Source: Vitis vinifera
Lineage: Eukaryota; Streptophyta; Magnoliopsida; Vitales; Vitaceae
Direction: 5' to 3'
Length of the DNA stretch: 64,000 bases
Assembly (NCBI RefSeq): GCF_030704535.1
Contig: NC_081821.1
Coordinates: 1,379,001-1,443,000, forward strand
Position numbers and translations under genes: made by a program. A model generated the notes under the pieces. The model saw only the letters and a program-made list of their open reading frames with translations, searched no databases and was not told the origin of the DNA. Positions 47,701-60,000 of this stretch are shown one piece after another; within the stretch, counting starts at the first letter, position 1; every line of letters begins with the position of its first letter.

Positions 47701-49143
47701 ATCTCCTGGTCCTTCTGATCATTTTCTTGTGCAATATAAGCTTTTGACTCGCAGAATTTCTCCTTTTGGGTTGAAAGAGTTCTCAGGAAGATTGAATCTT
47801 AATTTTATTTTAGTTTTTTTTTCTTTTTATTTTTCTTCTGTATTTCTTTTTTCTTTTTCCTTTGCATTGTTCCTTAAATTTTACAAGAACTAAACATAGA
47901 TTAAAACTTTGAGTACAATCAGTGGTAAAATTGAATCTTCAGCTTTGGAGATGGAGAGAGTTGGCAGGCTCAGTTGCTTGGGTTGCCTTTCCTTTAAGTC
48001 TTTCAAGTGATAGAGAATCACAAGAACCTTTTCTCAGATCAGGAAAGGAGTATATCTTTTTTTGTAGTGCCTTCATCCTACTATTCTATTCTATTCCGAT
48101 GTGAAAGAATCTCCTCTTTCTTCCTCGGGTGGTTCTTGCATCTAGTTCCAAGTATTTGACTCCTTAGATTCTCAATTTTTATTTGTATTCCCTGCTTTCT
48201 TGATTAATTGCTATATCAAGATCAAGATCTTGCATCTATTTTCTTGCAGTCAGGTGTCTCTGAAGTCATCTATTTTGTGGAGAAGAGGCTGAACAACTCA
48301 CAAGTTGCATATATCGCCTCTCACAAACTTCTATCAATGGCTGGCGTAAAAGTAAGTGTGATTCATTACTGGATTGAATTTGAATCTTTTCATTGCCTAA
48401 TCAAGCTATATAATAAATCTTGTAAAGCAAAGGCTTGACTTGATCCGCCCTAATATCTCAAGGCTATATTTGGTTCCTGAAAGTACTAAAGAAAGAAAAA
48501 GAAAAAAAAGAGGAAAATGATTCTTTTCATGTTTGATTATACCATGAAAAATACGAAAAAAAATAAAAAATCAAATATAATTAAAATTAATTAAAAACTT
48601 GTGTATTTTTAAACTATTTAATCTTTATATAAAAAAGTTAAAATAAGTAAAATGAATTTGAAATAACATATAAACATAATTTATTGACTTTAAACCTATT
48701 TTTATTTTCTTTTACTTTTTTCTTTTCTTCTATTTTTTTTTCTCTATTTTCTATTCTTTACATTCTTCCTCAAAATTTTCAAGAATCGAATAATAGCCTA
48801 ACAGGGTGTTCGGTATGCAAGAATATGAATAAAGTATAGACAGAATAATAACGAAAACAGAGGTGAATGACAATACTATATGAAAGAGTGGAATCAAAAT
48901 TCTTAATGAAAGTGGGTTTTGATATTCTGATTGTATTTTAAACATGGTAATCCCTATTCCGACATATCAAATGTGATTGAAGTGATTTAACATATCCGAG
49001 TTTTTCGTTAGTTGACGAGACTGTGTATGAAGTTTCGAATATTCCAAACTTTGTCAAAGGGAATGATCGCATTCTTTGCATTGCAGGTGAGGAAACATCA
49101 ACCACAGATGGATCAGATTTTGATCAAGTTTGAGGAGCTCTAG
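44706..49143 (+). CDS. Deoxycytidylate (dCMP) deaminase
   Basis: Zinc enzyme that deaminates dCMP to dUMP, feeding thymidylate synthesis. Nine exons in phase: 44706-44905, 45010-45085, 45554-45593, 46532-46590, 46669-46706, 46847-46910, 47154-47207, 48250-48351 and 49087-49143 (TAG), giving 229 residues. The catalytic zinc motif [11 protein letters not shown] (exon 6) supplies His and the proton-shuttling Glu, and [15 protein letters not shown] (exons 7-8) supplies the two Cys ligands. [20 protein letters not shown] and [17 protein letters not shown] are family blocks. An N-terminal hydrophobic segment ([20 protein letters not shown]) suggests a membrane anchor or targeting sequence; plant At3g48540-type proteins have one too. 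Intron 8 carries two MITE-like elements. The reading frame is intact. Confidence 0.95.
48471..48799. mobile_element. MITE-like AT-rich element, family 1, copy B
   Basis: Lies in intron 8 of the dCMP deaminase gene. The ends form an inverted repeat: AGGCTATATTTGGTTCCTGA at the left, and TCAAGAATCGAATAATAGCC with final T at the right, whose reverse complement starts AGGCTATTATTCGATTCTTG. The core matches the element at 4786-5033. Non-coding; no clear target-site duplication was seen. Confidence 0.6.
48804..48975. mobile_element. MITE-like element, family 2, copy 2
   Basis: Directly follows the family 1 element in the same intron. It starts GGGTGTTCGGTATGCAAGAA and ends TATTCCGACATATCAAATGT; the ends are imperfect inverted repeats and resemble those at 933-1150. 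It is non-coding. Boundaries are approximate. Confidence 0.4.
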
Positions 49144-50322
49144 TTTCAGTAGATGAAGAGTGTTGCTTTTACTGTAACATTAGTCATTTGTATTCTGAGA
49201 TCAAGAGGCCCATGGTGATACTCGGCGAGGTCATCATTGGGACAATCGATAACAGTTCTTCAAACTGAGATGCATTTGATGTAATTTGGACTGAAAATAT
49301 TTTTGGGGGTGATTCTGGGAACAAATTGTTTTGAAAACCATTCTTAGAAACTTTAAAAAGTAATATGTTTTAGCTTGAAAACTGTTTTTCAGAGTATTTT
49401 AAGAAACAAATAGAAACATGGATGCTAAGCTTGGAGCATCTCACCCAGTATACTTACATAATCCCTTCATGGAAACTAGGTTGAGAAAATTGTTTTTTGA
49501 AATTAAGCATTTTAAATGGAACCTTTAGAAAGAAAAATTGAAAATAACTGATTTTAAAAACATTGTCCTGAGTGTTTTCAATTGTTTCCTGTAGATTGTT
49601 CAGGGAAACACAAAAATCACTTATTAAGTAACCCTAATTCTAAACCATCTTTCATCTTCATAGTCTCCTCCCTTGGAATTGAGCTGTCAAACATAATTTT
49701 CATTTTTTTAAAATTATTTTTAGGTTTTATTAAAAAAAACTGATTTTTAAGAACTATTTTAAAAAATGCTCCGCTCCGAATAGACCCAAAATGATGTAAA
49801 TTCATAGCAGACGACTATTTGGACTTTGATCCATGAGGCTCCATTGATAGGACCACTAGAGCTTCCTGGGCTGGTTAAATCACTGCCCTCTAATCATCAA
49901 CTCGTTTCAATCTCCTTAACCAAAACTCAGATAACTGACATGCCTGGAAGATTCATATTGGCAATACACCATGGATTCAAGCATAAAATAAAAAAAATAA
50001 AAAAACACTCATTTCTCAAAGTACAACACTCGTCTTTTCTCAGCATGTATAAATGTGTAAGTTAATCACCCAATGGAAATGAAGCATTTTTTATGTATAA
50101 GTTTCTGGGTTGGGATTAAAAATGGGAGAAAGAATCCCAAATCATGTTAAAAGTAATAAAGCATGGTTTGGTTGGTAGCCAAGCTTGAAAAACTAAAGAA
50201 GCTTAGATCCAAACCTGCTTTATTTGCCTGTGAAGAACATGGTCTACGGATAATGAATTCTCGAGCTGTCTCTGATCTGCTAAAGAAAGTAGCTGTATTA
50301 GAACAAACCATAAAAACAGGGG
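49144..50322. other. Convergent 3' region of dCMP deaminase and UBA5
   Basis: 1.2 kb with probable 3' UTRs at each end and AT-rich, AAAACTGTTTT-type repeats near 49290-49790, similar in style to sequence near 47330-47520. No gene was recognised. Confidence 0.5.
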
Positions 50323-53300
50323 TTAATCAGCATTTAGAGCATCAAGTTGCCTCCGGAGATCATCAAGGTCATCTACAGAGTTAAAGGTCGTTTCAGGAGT
50401 GGGTTGTTTTTCAAACTCGTCTGCAGTTGGGAGCTCGTGAGTAAGACCTTCTGGAAGGGCATCTGAAGGAGAGAGTACATTAGAAAATGAACTTAGATAT
50501 AAACATGAATTTTCCATCTGGTTGCCAAGAAGATGGAAGAAATCAGAACTTTGAAAACAGGCAACAGTTTAAATTGGAATGACAGTTTCGCTCCATGATT
50601 TAATTTCTTTTCCACCATCTGTCTCAGCAACCAAACAAAGCAAATTCTAAACTGGAAACAATGATCAGGAAATACAAGAAGAGAATATTGATACATAGGG
50701 CTGATTTTCTTTTTCTTTTAATAATAGGCAAATGAGAAATACCATATATATATATATGTTCAAAAAAAAAAAAAAAGTGGGGGAGGGGGCAGGTAGATAC
50801 ACCAATGATCTAATTTGAATTTGTTGTTACTATTCTTATCTTCGATAGTTTGCTAAGTTCTTTCTGCTGTCTTAGGATGAGCCAGTGTCTATAGTCATGC
50901 TATCTGGTCTGTCAGCTGACAACTGGTTTCCCAACTAACATCCAAGTTTTTTCCCCAGAACTGGGGTTCCTCAAGCATCATGTTCGCTTCTACTAAATCA
51001 TTATGCTTTTGATAAAATTTCCAAGGGAGATAGGTATATGCTATTCATCTAACTCACTAAGTTCTGAAGCAACAGGTCTTGAGGAAGTGTATCCCTCAAA
51101 ACTTCTTCTACAATAATCAATTAATTCACTTTCCTTTCAGGAACCCAGTAAAGAAAATCAAGAACCATTCTTCTTGGAATACAAGGGAACATGACAGAAG
51201 TAACTTTCTGAAGAGAACATTATCCAAATTCAACAGCAAATCTGCGACTACAAACAGTCCATATAAAATGGATTCAGAGCATAAAATCAGAGGATTACCT
51301 GAGCTCCTGCCATCTGTCCTATCCAGTTCACTGTCATCAACAACACTGAAAAATAAAAACGAGAAAGTTACTAATGAAATCGACTGCTCAAGCTCCCAGG
51401 AAGCAATACTCAGTAATTAGTACCACAAAACCAAATCAATGCCATGCATTGCAGAAATAATCTGCATGGTGCCTCAAAACCAAACCAAATCATCTAGTAA
51501 TCAGCGTTGGATTATATCATTTACAAGTTCAATAATTCTAAAAGTTAGAATTTTGGATAGTCACACAAAACCAGTTAATTATCCATCTTCAAGATAAGTA
51601 CCTTATATTCCATTCATTATCAACATGAATTGGGCATTCTGCTACTACTAATGCTTCAGCCTCCATCTTTGCTTTAGCTGCAGCATCCCTAGCCGGCTTT
51701 GCTAGAAGGTATTCTTTCTGCACATGAGAAATTGTTTCTATCATAAAAAAGAAAAGCACACAATCTCAAACCAGTAAATATCATGAGATCAACTGCCGAT
51801 GAACCAAGGCCTTGTCTAAGTTACCTGTCGTTCCAGACAGGAAGCATTTGAACATTGAGGGTTTGGCCTCATTTCCATGGTTGGAAAGTAGTCTTTAAGA
51901 GCATTATATCCCTGCAAGCAAGCAATGTAAAGCCAAAACCTGTCAAAACTAAGCTGGGATAATCAGCATCCCTAGCAGAATATAATGCCTCCACAAATTC
52001 ATGAATCACTGCTGGATAGAAAGTTATATAGATACAGAGAGTCATAAAGGTTTACCAAGTATGGGGAGACATGTCCAAACTTTAGCAAGAATTTAAGTGT
52101 GTTTTGAACTAGAAGCCCAGCAACAACTCCCTACAAAGTCCATTCAAATCATCTGAAATAAAAATTATAGTACTAGGAAGAAAAGAATTCATGTGGACAG
52201 TACACTGACAATTTGAAAACCATATCTTCTATCACGATACCCATACTCAAATGGTTATATTCACATGGAGATAGCAAAGCTAGCAGCTGCTCAGTTTAAT
52301 TCCATAAAGTTCCTCTGGCTACTCTATATCTATTGTCTAGCAGAACATTATAGTAAAATATATAAACTCTTCTACAGAAACGAATTAAATCTTCCTCTAG
52401 AAAAAAAAAAAAGCAGAAAGAATTTGAGGAAAAATATATACTTACCATGGTGGTAGGTAAAGATGCAGCACAGACCCCTTCACGCTTGAGCGTGCGTTCA
52501 TCAACTCCAGATGCTACAACCTGAGAAGAAATAATATAAAATTTATATCCCATATTTACTGATTATACATTAGCTGACCATTTAGAACTAAAATAATTTA
52601 GTCATCACACAATTATATTGTTATTATTTACTTCCCAGAACCACCAAGATTTCCAAATTTAATAGAAATATTAAGACTATGCAATGTAGATTAAACTCCC
52701 ACAAGATCTTCCAAACTCAGATAAATGAGTGCACCTACCAAAGGAGGCGCACATGCAAAACAAGCAGTTTCTCCAGGAATCAACAATTGTATATGACCTG
52801 AAACAGCATCCTCAGATACACCTGTCCAAAAATTTGTATGAATACCTTCATAAATGATGCATGCACACACTAGTATCAAGACTTAAAAAGAGTAAAATTT
52901 GTCTTTTGCAGTTGCTTTAGGCAGATAAACATTCCTGAGGCACTTTTCTTTTTTTTTTGATAGGCAATACAAGATATTTTTTAACACAAGAATTGTGCAC
53001 AAGGGCTTCATTTCTTCTTTGTGAAAAAAAAGGCATGTTGAAGAGTTACAAAAGCCACTGTTTTCAGATAATTATGATTATTAATGTAATTCCAGCAGTA
53101 GATAATCAAGAACATATGGGGATATTTTTGTAGTGTTTCATCATATGAGGTTGATAAGTCCCTTTTAAAGAATATGACCCACATAAATTATAAAAATATC
53201 AGAGCAGCAAGTCTTTCTTCCATTTTTGACAAAGAAAAGGTGATTAGCATCATAGCTCCAATTCAAACCCATTACCAGATCATTTGCATATGAAAAACTT

Positions 53301-56300
53301 TAGTACTGTCAGTGTAAAACCCTTTCACACAATTGTGTTTTCTTTTGTTTTTTTCACAAAGAGTGCACCATAGCTCCAATTCAGACCTTTTTCATAGAAT
53401 CATGCTTATGGAAGTGAAAATTTTTAGTATTGCTAGTTTGCAAATTTTATCTAACATATGAGAAACACAACATGAGAATTATATTGCTTACCGGACTCCA
53501 TCCATGTCTGATTCAGCTCATTGCAAGCCTGTATAACCACAATAAGAATAAGATATCCATATGAAATTTATAAATACTAATTCCAAACAATAATATAGTG
53601 ATATTAAATCCTGGTTCTGGGTCAATTTTATGTTATGATCTCAAAATGAGATAATGGGGAAAAAAAAAAAAAGGTTTAACCACTGGTACAATAGAAATGC
53701 CTACCACTGCCGCAGTAAGTCTTACCTGGTTTACAACCATCCTTGCTTCATAGTTATCTACACAACTTAAAACAAGATCGACTCCGCTACCTTCTTTCTT
53801 TGGACGAAATGTTTTTTTTCTCAGGCTTGACATAAAAGTTTCAAAACCTTGCACTGTTGTGATGTTCAGTGTGTAGCTCTAAACAAGAAACGGATAGATC
53901 AGCATGGGAGAAATACTAACAAAATATGATCAATAGAAACCAAATTGAACTGTCTTCAACCATGCTACTAGTCATAATGCTAAAAGGTGAGCTGAATTTT
54001 ATAACATCATACCAGATTATGTATAAAAATTTGTTTAAAAGAGAAAATTTTAGACACCAGCAGGTCAAAGCTACACCACAAGGGCACTCTTATCTGTTGC
54101 CTTTTTTTTGCTATGTCAGGACTTTGAAATCCATGTTGGGCATGTAGATATTTCCACATACATAATCATATTGCATTCCAGTTCCTTGATACCAAGTTGG
54201 AGCCTGTTGTGTTAAGCACTGAACAAACAACCTGTCTATACCCTTGTTATTTAGAACAGCTGCCATGTGAAGGCAACTAATGCAAATGGCCTCAGACAAT
54301 GCACACATATAAGGGTTCCTGAAATGATACCTCAAGCACAACATCAGGATTTATATCCGAAAGAGTCTGAACAGCAGCATCAGTTTTCGTCATACCAACC
54401 TGGAAAGAGCAAAACAGATCATGAAAGTTAAATGAATGGTATAACCATTTCCTTCCTCATGAAGAACAATTTTAAGATTCCAATATTCTTTTTTTTTATA
54501 AGTATTCTTCTTCTTCTTCTTTTTTATTTTTTTTTGTTTTTTATTTTTTTATAACAAAAACCCACAAGTCCTGCTCAAGAGGATCTCAGGAAACAACAAC
54601 TACCACAACAGCCAATAGATCTGCCCGTGTGGCACAAGGTCCTGAAACTTTTATGCTATATCAATATAGCTACCAACAAACAAAATTCCTGGAATCAGTT
54701 AAAAGTTAGTTCTTTCGTTTTAATTTTTTAAGTATGCCTAGAGACAAGAATGATTCTAAGGTATACCTGCTCTGGACGAAAAAATAGCCTATTCATGTTA
54801 GCTAACTCCACTTTATCATAATCATACAACAGAAGGCGACCTATGCCACACCTTGTTAGCATCTCAGCTGCAACACTGCCTACACCACCTATTCCCTGTG
54901 ATCTCACAAGAATAATCAATAAGCAACATCAAAATGCATAATAATCGTAACAATCATGAGTATCCACCACTACAAAAGTACTTGAATAGTATTTGAATAC
55001 ATGCACACACACATATGCATGTATTGAAAACTATTCAAAAACAACAAGGAATACAAAAAGAGCAGATAAATACATACAACTATGGCAACCGAGAATTCTC
55101 GTATTCTTTCATAGTTTTCCACAATGCCCATCCTCTGAAGTGCCATAAGCCTACTGTAAGGATTGCTATCTACCACCTCAGCACTCATATCCTGACACCA
55201 ATTCAATTATGCATGCACCAATGCATCAGTAACATGATCACCAATTAGTTTCAGAATAATACAATCAACAGACAAAATAATAAGAACAAATCAGATGAAA
55301 ACCTTGACTTTTGAACGCCGAGCAGGAGCATACTGTGCAAGATTCGTAAGATGTTCAACATGCACTTGCAACTACAAAACAAAATGTAATAACCCATGTT
55401 ATATATTGCATTAGTTTGTTAAAAGACAAAATTTTCTGTCTTCATAATGCGTAATTTACTTGCTTACTGAGGAAACTGAGGAAAATAGGCTTGTTAGGTA
55501 GCAAAAATGAAAATGCCTTTCTCAGAAACTTTTTTATTTCAAGAATGAAAACAATGTGCATATTCAATATTGGATCATTTCAATGTATAAAATGCTTACA
55601 TTTTGTGAAATGCAGAAAACAATATTTTAACTTCTTCCTAAATATGATCTTTCAAAAATGTGTTACAAAACAATTTTTTTCTTCCTCTTTTGTGCTTCTT
55701 ATTTTTCCTGTTTTTGGAAACATGAGACTTTTTAGTCATCTATTCTCAAAAATAAAAAAACTTCAACTCCACTAACTGGAATTATTTTACTACCCTCGTC
55801 TAAACTGGATTTCACTTCCTCCAATCATAGATAATAAAAAATACATTATCATTCAAAATCTCTTTTTTTTTTTTTCTTTTTTTTGTCCTTTCCGACATTT
55901 TTTCAAGAACCAAACACGTCCTGCATTAGCGATTGTCCATGCCAAGATTTCCTACACCACAAAACACTGAAAAAACTAACCAACAAAGAATTCAATTAGG
56001 CATGAACCAGCATAAACCAGAAAAAACCAGCAAATTTTTCTGGCCACAGTTTCACAGTATATGCGATCTCAACATAGCACGATCCAAAAAGACATAATTA
56101 CACAGATCAAATACAACAACAGAAAAACGTAATCGCACAGACTCAAATCAGAAGATCCGAAGCTCCAAAACTAAAAAATTCACCCGCACAAATACAAATT
56201 CACGAATCTCACATACGAATGAGAAATACCTTGTCGATGGAAGCTTGATGAGAAGGATCAGGCAACGATCGTTTGAGAGCTTGGAGATCATCGAGCATCT

Positions 56301-56319
56301 CTTTGAGTTCAACATCCAT
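50323..56319 (-). CDS. UBA5: UBA5, UFM1-activating E1-like enzyme
   Basis: Activates the ubiquitin-like UFM1 with ATP and passes it to UFC1; in animals and plants the pathway marks ER-bound ribosomes and supports ER quality control. Fourteen exons in phase: 56230-56319, 55303-55371, 55078-55191, 54767-54895, 54331-54399, 53726-53878, 53492-53528, 52739-52821, 52446-52520, 52056-52130, 51825-51911, 51602-51717, 51299-51345 and 50323-50462, giving 427 residues. The nucleotide loop is [20 protein letters not shown], with [15 protein letters not shown] after it. Zinc pairs are CFACAPP and CSNASC. The catalytic Cys sits in [14 protein letters not shown]. Near residue 365, NEWNISVV fits the WxIxV UFM1/ATG8-interacting motif (human EWGIELV), and the end [14 protein letters not shown] resembles the UFC1-binding helix. 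It is intact. Confidence 0.96.
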
Positions 56320-57079
56320 TGTTGAGATTTTCTCTCTCTATACTCTCTCTTTCTGCGCCGGAATTTAGATATCCTCCCTCCGGCACCGCCGGGACTCTCT
56401 GTATATATATCTTCCCTTTAATTGCTCCTATTAGATTTCGGGATTTGTAACGCTGGGCTATGTTTGGGCCGTAAGGGAAAAAACAACGCGTTATGGGATT
56501 AAGAAACCCATAACGCATAACGATGGAAATGAAGCAAAATTTTTAAAAATAAAAATGCAAATTAAATTTTTTATAAAAATAAAATACAATCTTTATATTT
56601 ATATAATTATTTTTTAAAAAATTATAAAAGAATAAATAAAATAATTAAACAATAAAATATAGAATTAGAAAACGCTATATTTTATTTTTTAAGAATAAAA
56701 AACTGATTTATGTTTTTTAGTAATTAAAAATATTTTATTTTTTTGAAAGCAGATTCCAAAGATACCCTTAGTAGTCAGGCCCAACTAAAAAATTTTACCC
56801 TGGCCGGGTCCAATAAAGGACTAGCCGGACTGATTTTGGCCCATGTTTGAGGGGCGTTTCTTGAATGGAACCATACACGCCCTTAACTCCCTTAAACCCT
56901 AACTTGGAAACGAACTTCACCTCTCCAATTTTCTGGGGAAAAACTTTTCCCTGAGACGCATCCCGTCAAGGTCCAAGGCCTTCACGTCCCATTACTTGAA
57001 TCCGGAAAAAGCATCATTTTACGTATTCGGTTTTTTAATTTTATCGAGAAATCCTTTTCCCGGGATTTTGCTTAGAGAG
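56320..57079. promoter_or_regulatory. Divergent promoter interval between UBA5 and RIO1
   Basis: 760 bp between the two start codons. The UBA5 side has a CT/GA-rich leader (CTCTCTCTA type) near 56330-56350. The RIO1 side has GGCCCATG (56836 region) and CCCTTAAACCCTAAC near 56890, site II- and telo-box-like motifs common before ribosome-related genes. The middle is AT-rich. Function is inferred from layout. Confidence 0.5.
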
Positions 57080-60000
57080 ATGCCTATGACTGGAGAAAAA
57101 CCAGAGGAAGTAAAACCACTAGTGGTGGAAGGTGATGATGACGGAGAAGAAGAAGAGGAAGAGGATTCGTGGTCATCGGATTCCGAAATCGGAGAAGCCC
57201 TAGACTGGTTGGACACGAAAGATGGCAGTGAAGTTGGCGTGGATGGACCGATTAGTCTAAATTCGAGGCGTCCAAATGCTCATGGAGGGCTTCACTCTCG
57301 CATTAATGCATCGACGCTACAACCTCTCTCGAACCGGAACCAGAAGTTCTCCAATCACATCCATGCTTCACCATTGGAGGTGTGTATCTCCTTTTCGAGC
57401 GCTCTTTGTTTTCAAGAGAATGATATAGGAAATACTTTGAAGTTGAATTTATAAATCTTGAATTTTGAACATTCGAATTGTTCAGACCAATTGTAAAATC
57501 AAATCCAACTTCTTTTACTGGAGTGAAGAAGGATAAAAACACAATTCAATTCAAGAAAAGACTTAATCCGCAGTTACTTAGAAATCAAATAAAAGCTAGG
57601 ATTTTGGATGACTTGAAGAGCTGATTTTATTTGCAGAGGTAATATTTAAACCCGCAATTTAAAAGCAACCTGCTTATTTAGTATGAGGAGACAGTTCTAG
57701 TTTAGACGGATTTGGAGTAGTTGGATGGTGATATTCTATAGAAAATATTCTGTGTGGTTCAGTTTTTGTTAAAAGGTATATGTTGAAGTGTTGAATCGGC
57801 TTCTAGAAGCTATGCTGAGACTGTGGGACGTGTTATGAACACATGCTTTCAAACCATTTTTGGTTGCGGGATTGTTCTTTATCTGTTATCCTAATCAGTG
57901 AAGCATTCATATTGTTAGGAGTCTTAGGACTTTGTAGTCTGTATGTGGATGTTTATGTTTTGGTTGTCTTTACCTCATTTCACTGATTGTGCAGGAGTGG
58001 GAGGGGAGGTTGAATGTTGGCATGTCAAACTCTGTGACAACTGCCATTCGTGAAAGTGTTCGAGGGATGGCCATTGGTAAAACTAAAACCACCGAGAAAG
58101 CAGACCGTGCAACTGTTGAACAGGTGACTAGCAATTTAAATTGTTTAAACTTTTGTTCTAATGAAAAATTTTCTGTTATTTTTATCGTTATAATAAGTTC
58201 CTGTGCATTTCATATTTTAAAGAAGAAAGAGTTTACAATAGGGTGTTTATATTTGGTTGGGCATGTACAAGGAATTATTCAGATCAAACATGTAAATAAT
58301 TGTGTAATTTTTCAGGCTATTGATCCTAGAACTCGCATGGTTTTATTCAAAATGCTGAATCGAGGTGTGTTCCATGATATTAACGGCTGCATTTCAACTG
58401 GAAAAGAAGTACGTGGATCCTTACATCCTTCAATTTATTATCTATTATGATAGCTATAGCCTACAGCATGCTTCAATTTTGATGTTTATGAAGTCTGCAT
58501 TTGTGTATTTTCTGTCCTGATCATGTGATCATTTTCTTTGTTTTCATTATTATTGTTATTTTTTTTAACAGGCAAATGTTTATCATGCCACAAAATCCGA
58601 TGGTCACGAACTTGCAATTAAAGTGTACAAAACTTCTGTTCTAGTATTTAAGTAAGTTCTATGCACCTTTTAACTGGCTGTGATGGAAATTATAGTGTAT
58701 ACGGAGTGAATATAAGACAGTCATAAAAATACCAATGCATCCGTGTATTTTCTTGTAAACGGTTGGAAATCATGGGAACACATAACTGTCATCACCCTGT
58801 TGGGTAACATCATCATCATATAACCATCATAATTGTCATCATCATCCTCATAACCATCGTCCATCATAGTCGTCATCTCCTCCTCCTCCTCATGCTGTTG
58901 CAAAAACAAGGTGTGAACTGGAGATGTAAGCAAAAAGAATTTGTTTATAGCTGTAAAAAAATGTGTTTATATAGTTATTTTGATTGGTATTCTGGCAAGA
59001 TTTCACATCCTCCTCTGGGTAGTTAACCATTTAATTAAAGGACACAATCAAAAACCTGCAAACGACCATCACCATGCAAATATCTCAATGATGCTGATAT
59101 TGCAAATGATTTCCATTTTTCCAAGAGTATGTATTCTATAGCTTATAATGTGATTCGTCTTGTTTTCTAACAACTCCAGGGATAGAGATCGGTATGTACA
59201 AGGAGACTACCGTTTCAGACATGGATACTGCAAGCACAATCCTAGGAAAATGGTAAAGACATGGGCTGAGAAAGAAATGAGAAATCTTTTGAGGTAAGAC
59301 TGGAATCAAGTATTTTGGATTGCCAACTAGAAGAGGGTGAAGTGTTGAGAAACAATATGTGATATTTTTTTCTGTTGCTTCTTTGATGGAAGGTTTTGGG
59401 TTCATGCTATGTGTTGGGCATTTCCCATTTGCTCTTGAGATCCCTATAGATTAACAGTTAAATAAGTTTTTTTCTTGGGATCTGTGTCTCTTTTTCAGTC
59501 TTTTTTTAGCAGGGTTGCACAAAGTGGGAGGTTGGTTTATTTAATTTTTCTATATGTGCTTGTTTGATCTTTTGTCTGTGTTTATGATGGAAGCCTTGCT
59601 TTTCAACTAAATGTCAGTTTTCCCTCAGTGTATGGCAACTAAAATTTGCAATTTTTGTAATTATTGTTTTTGGTATTTTGGAAACTCTTGGAAGGCTATG
59701 AAAATCCATGGCAGGGAATGGCATTTGTTTCCACAAGCCTCAACTTCCAACAGAGGATGAAGTTTACCTTTTGAGCATATTCTTAAGCTGTTTAGTCATA
59801 CAATTGATATATATTGAGATTTAGTGCTGTAATTTGATAGTTGTCGTTGTGGGGAACTGCAGGCTAAAGGCAGCAGGAATCAGGTGCCCAACTCCGTACC
59901 TATTGAGGCTTCATGTTTTAGTCATGGAATTCATAGGTATCGAGTCTTTTTTTTTGTGCATATGTTTTTCAAGTTCTAAGATACTGCAACAGGATGGTCT

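Noticed and set aside
58721-58933. Acidic minus-strand ORF
   Set aside because: Translation of the imperfect (CAT)n tract in RIO1 intron 4.
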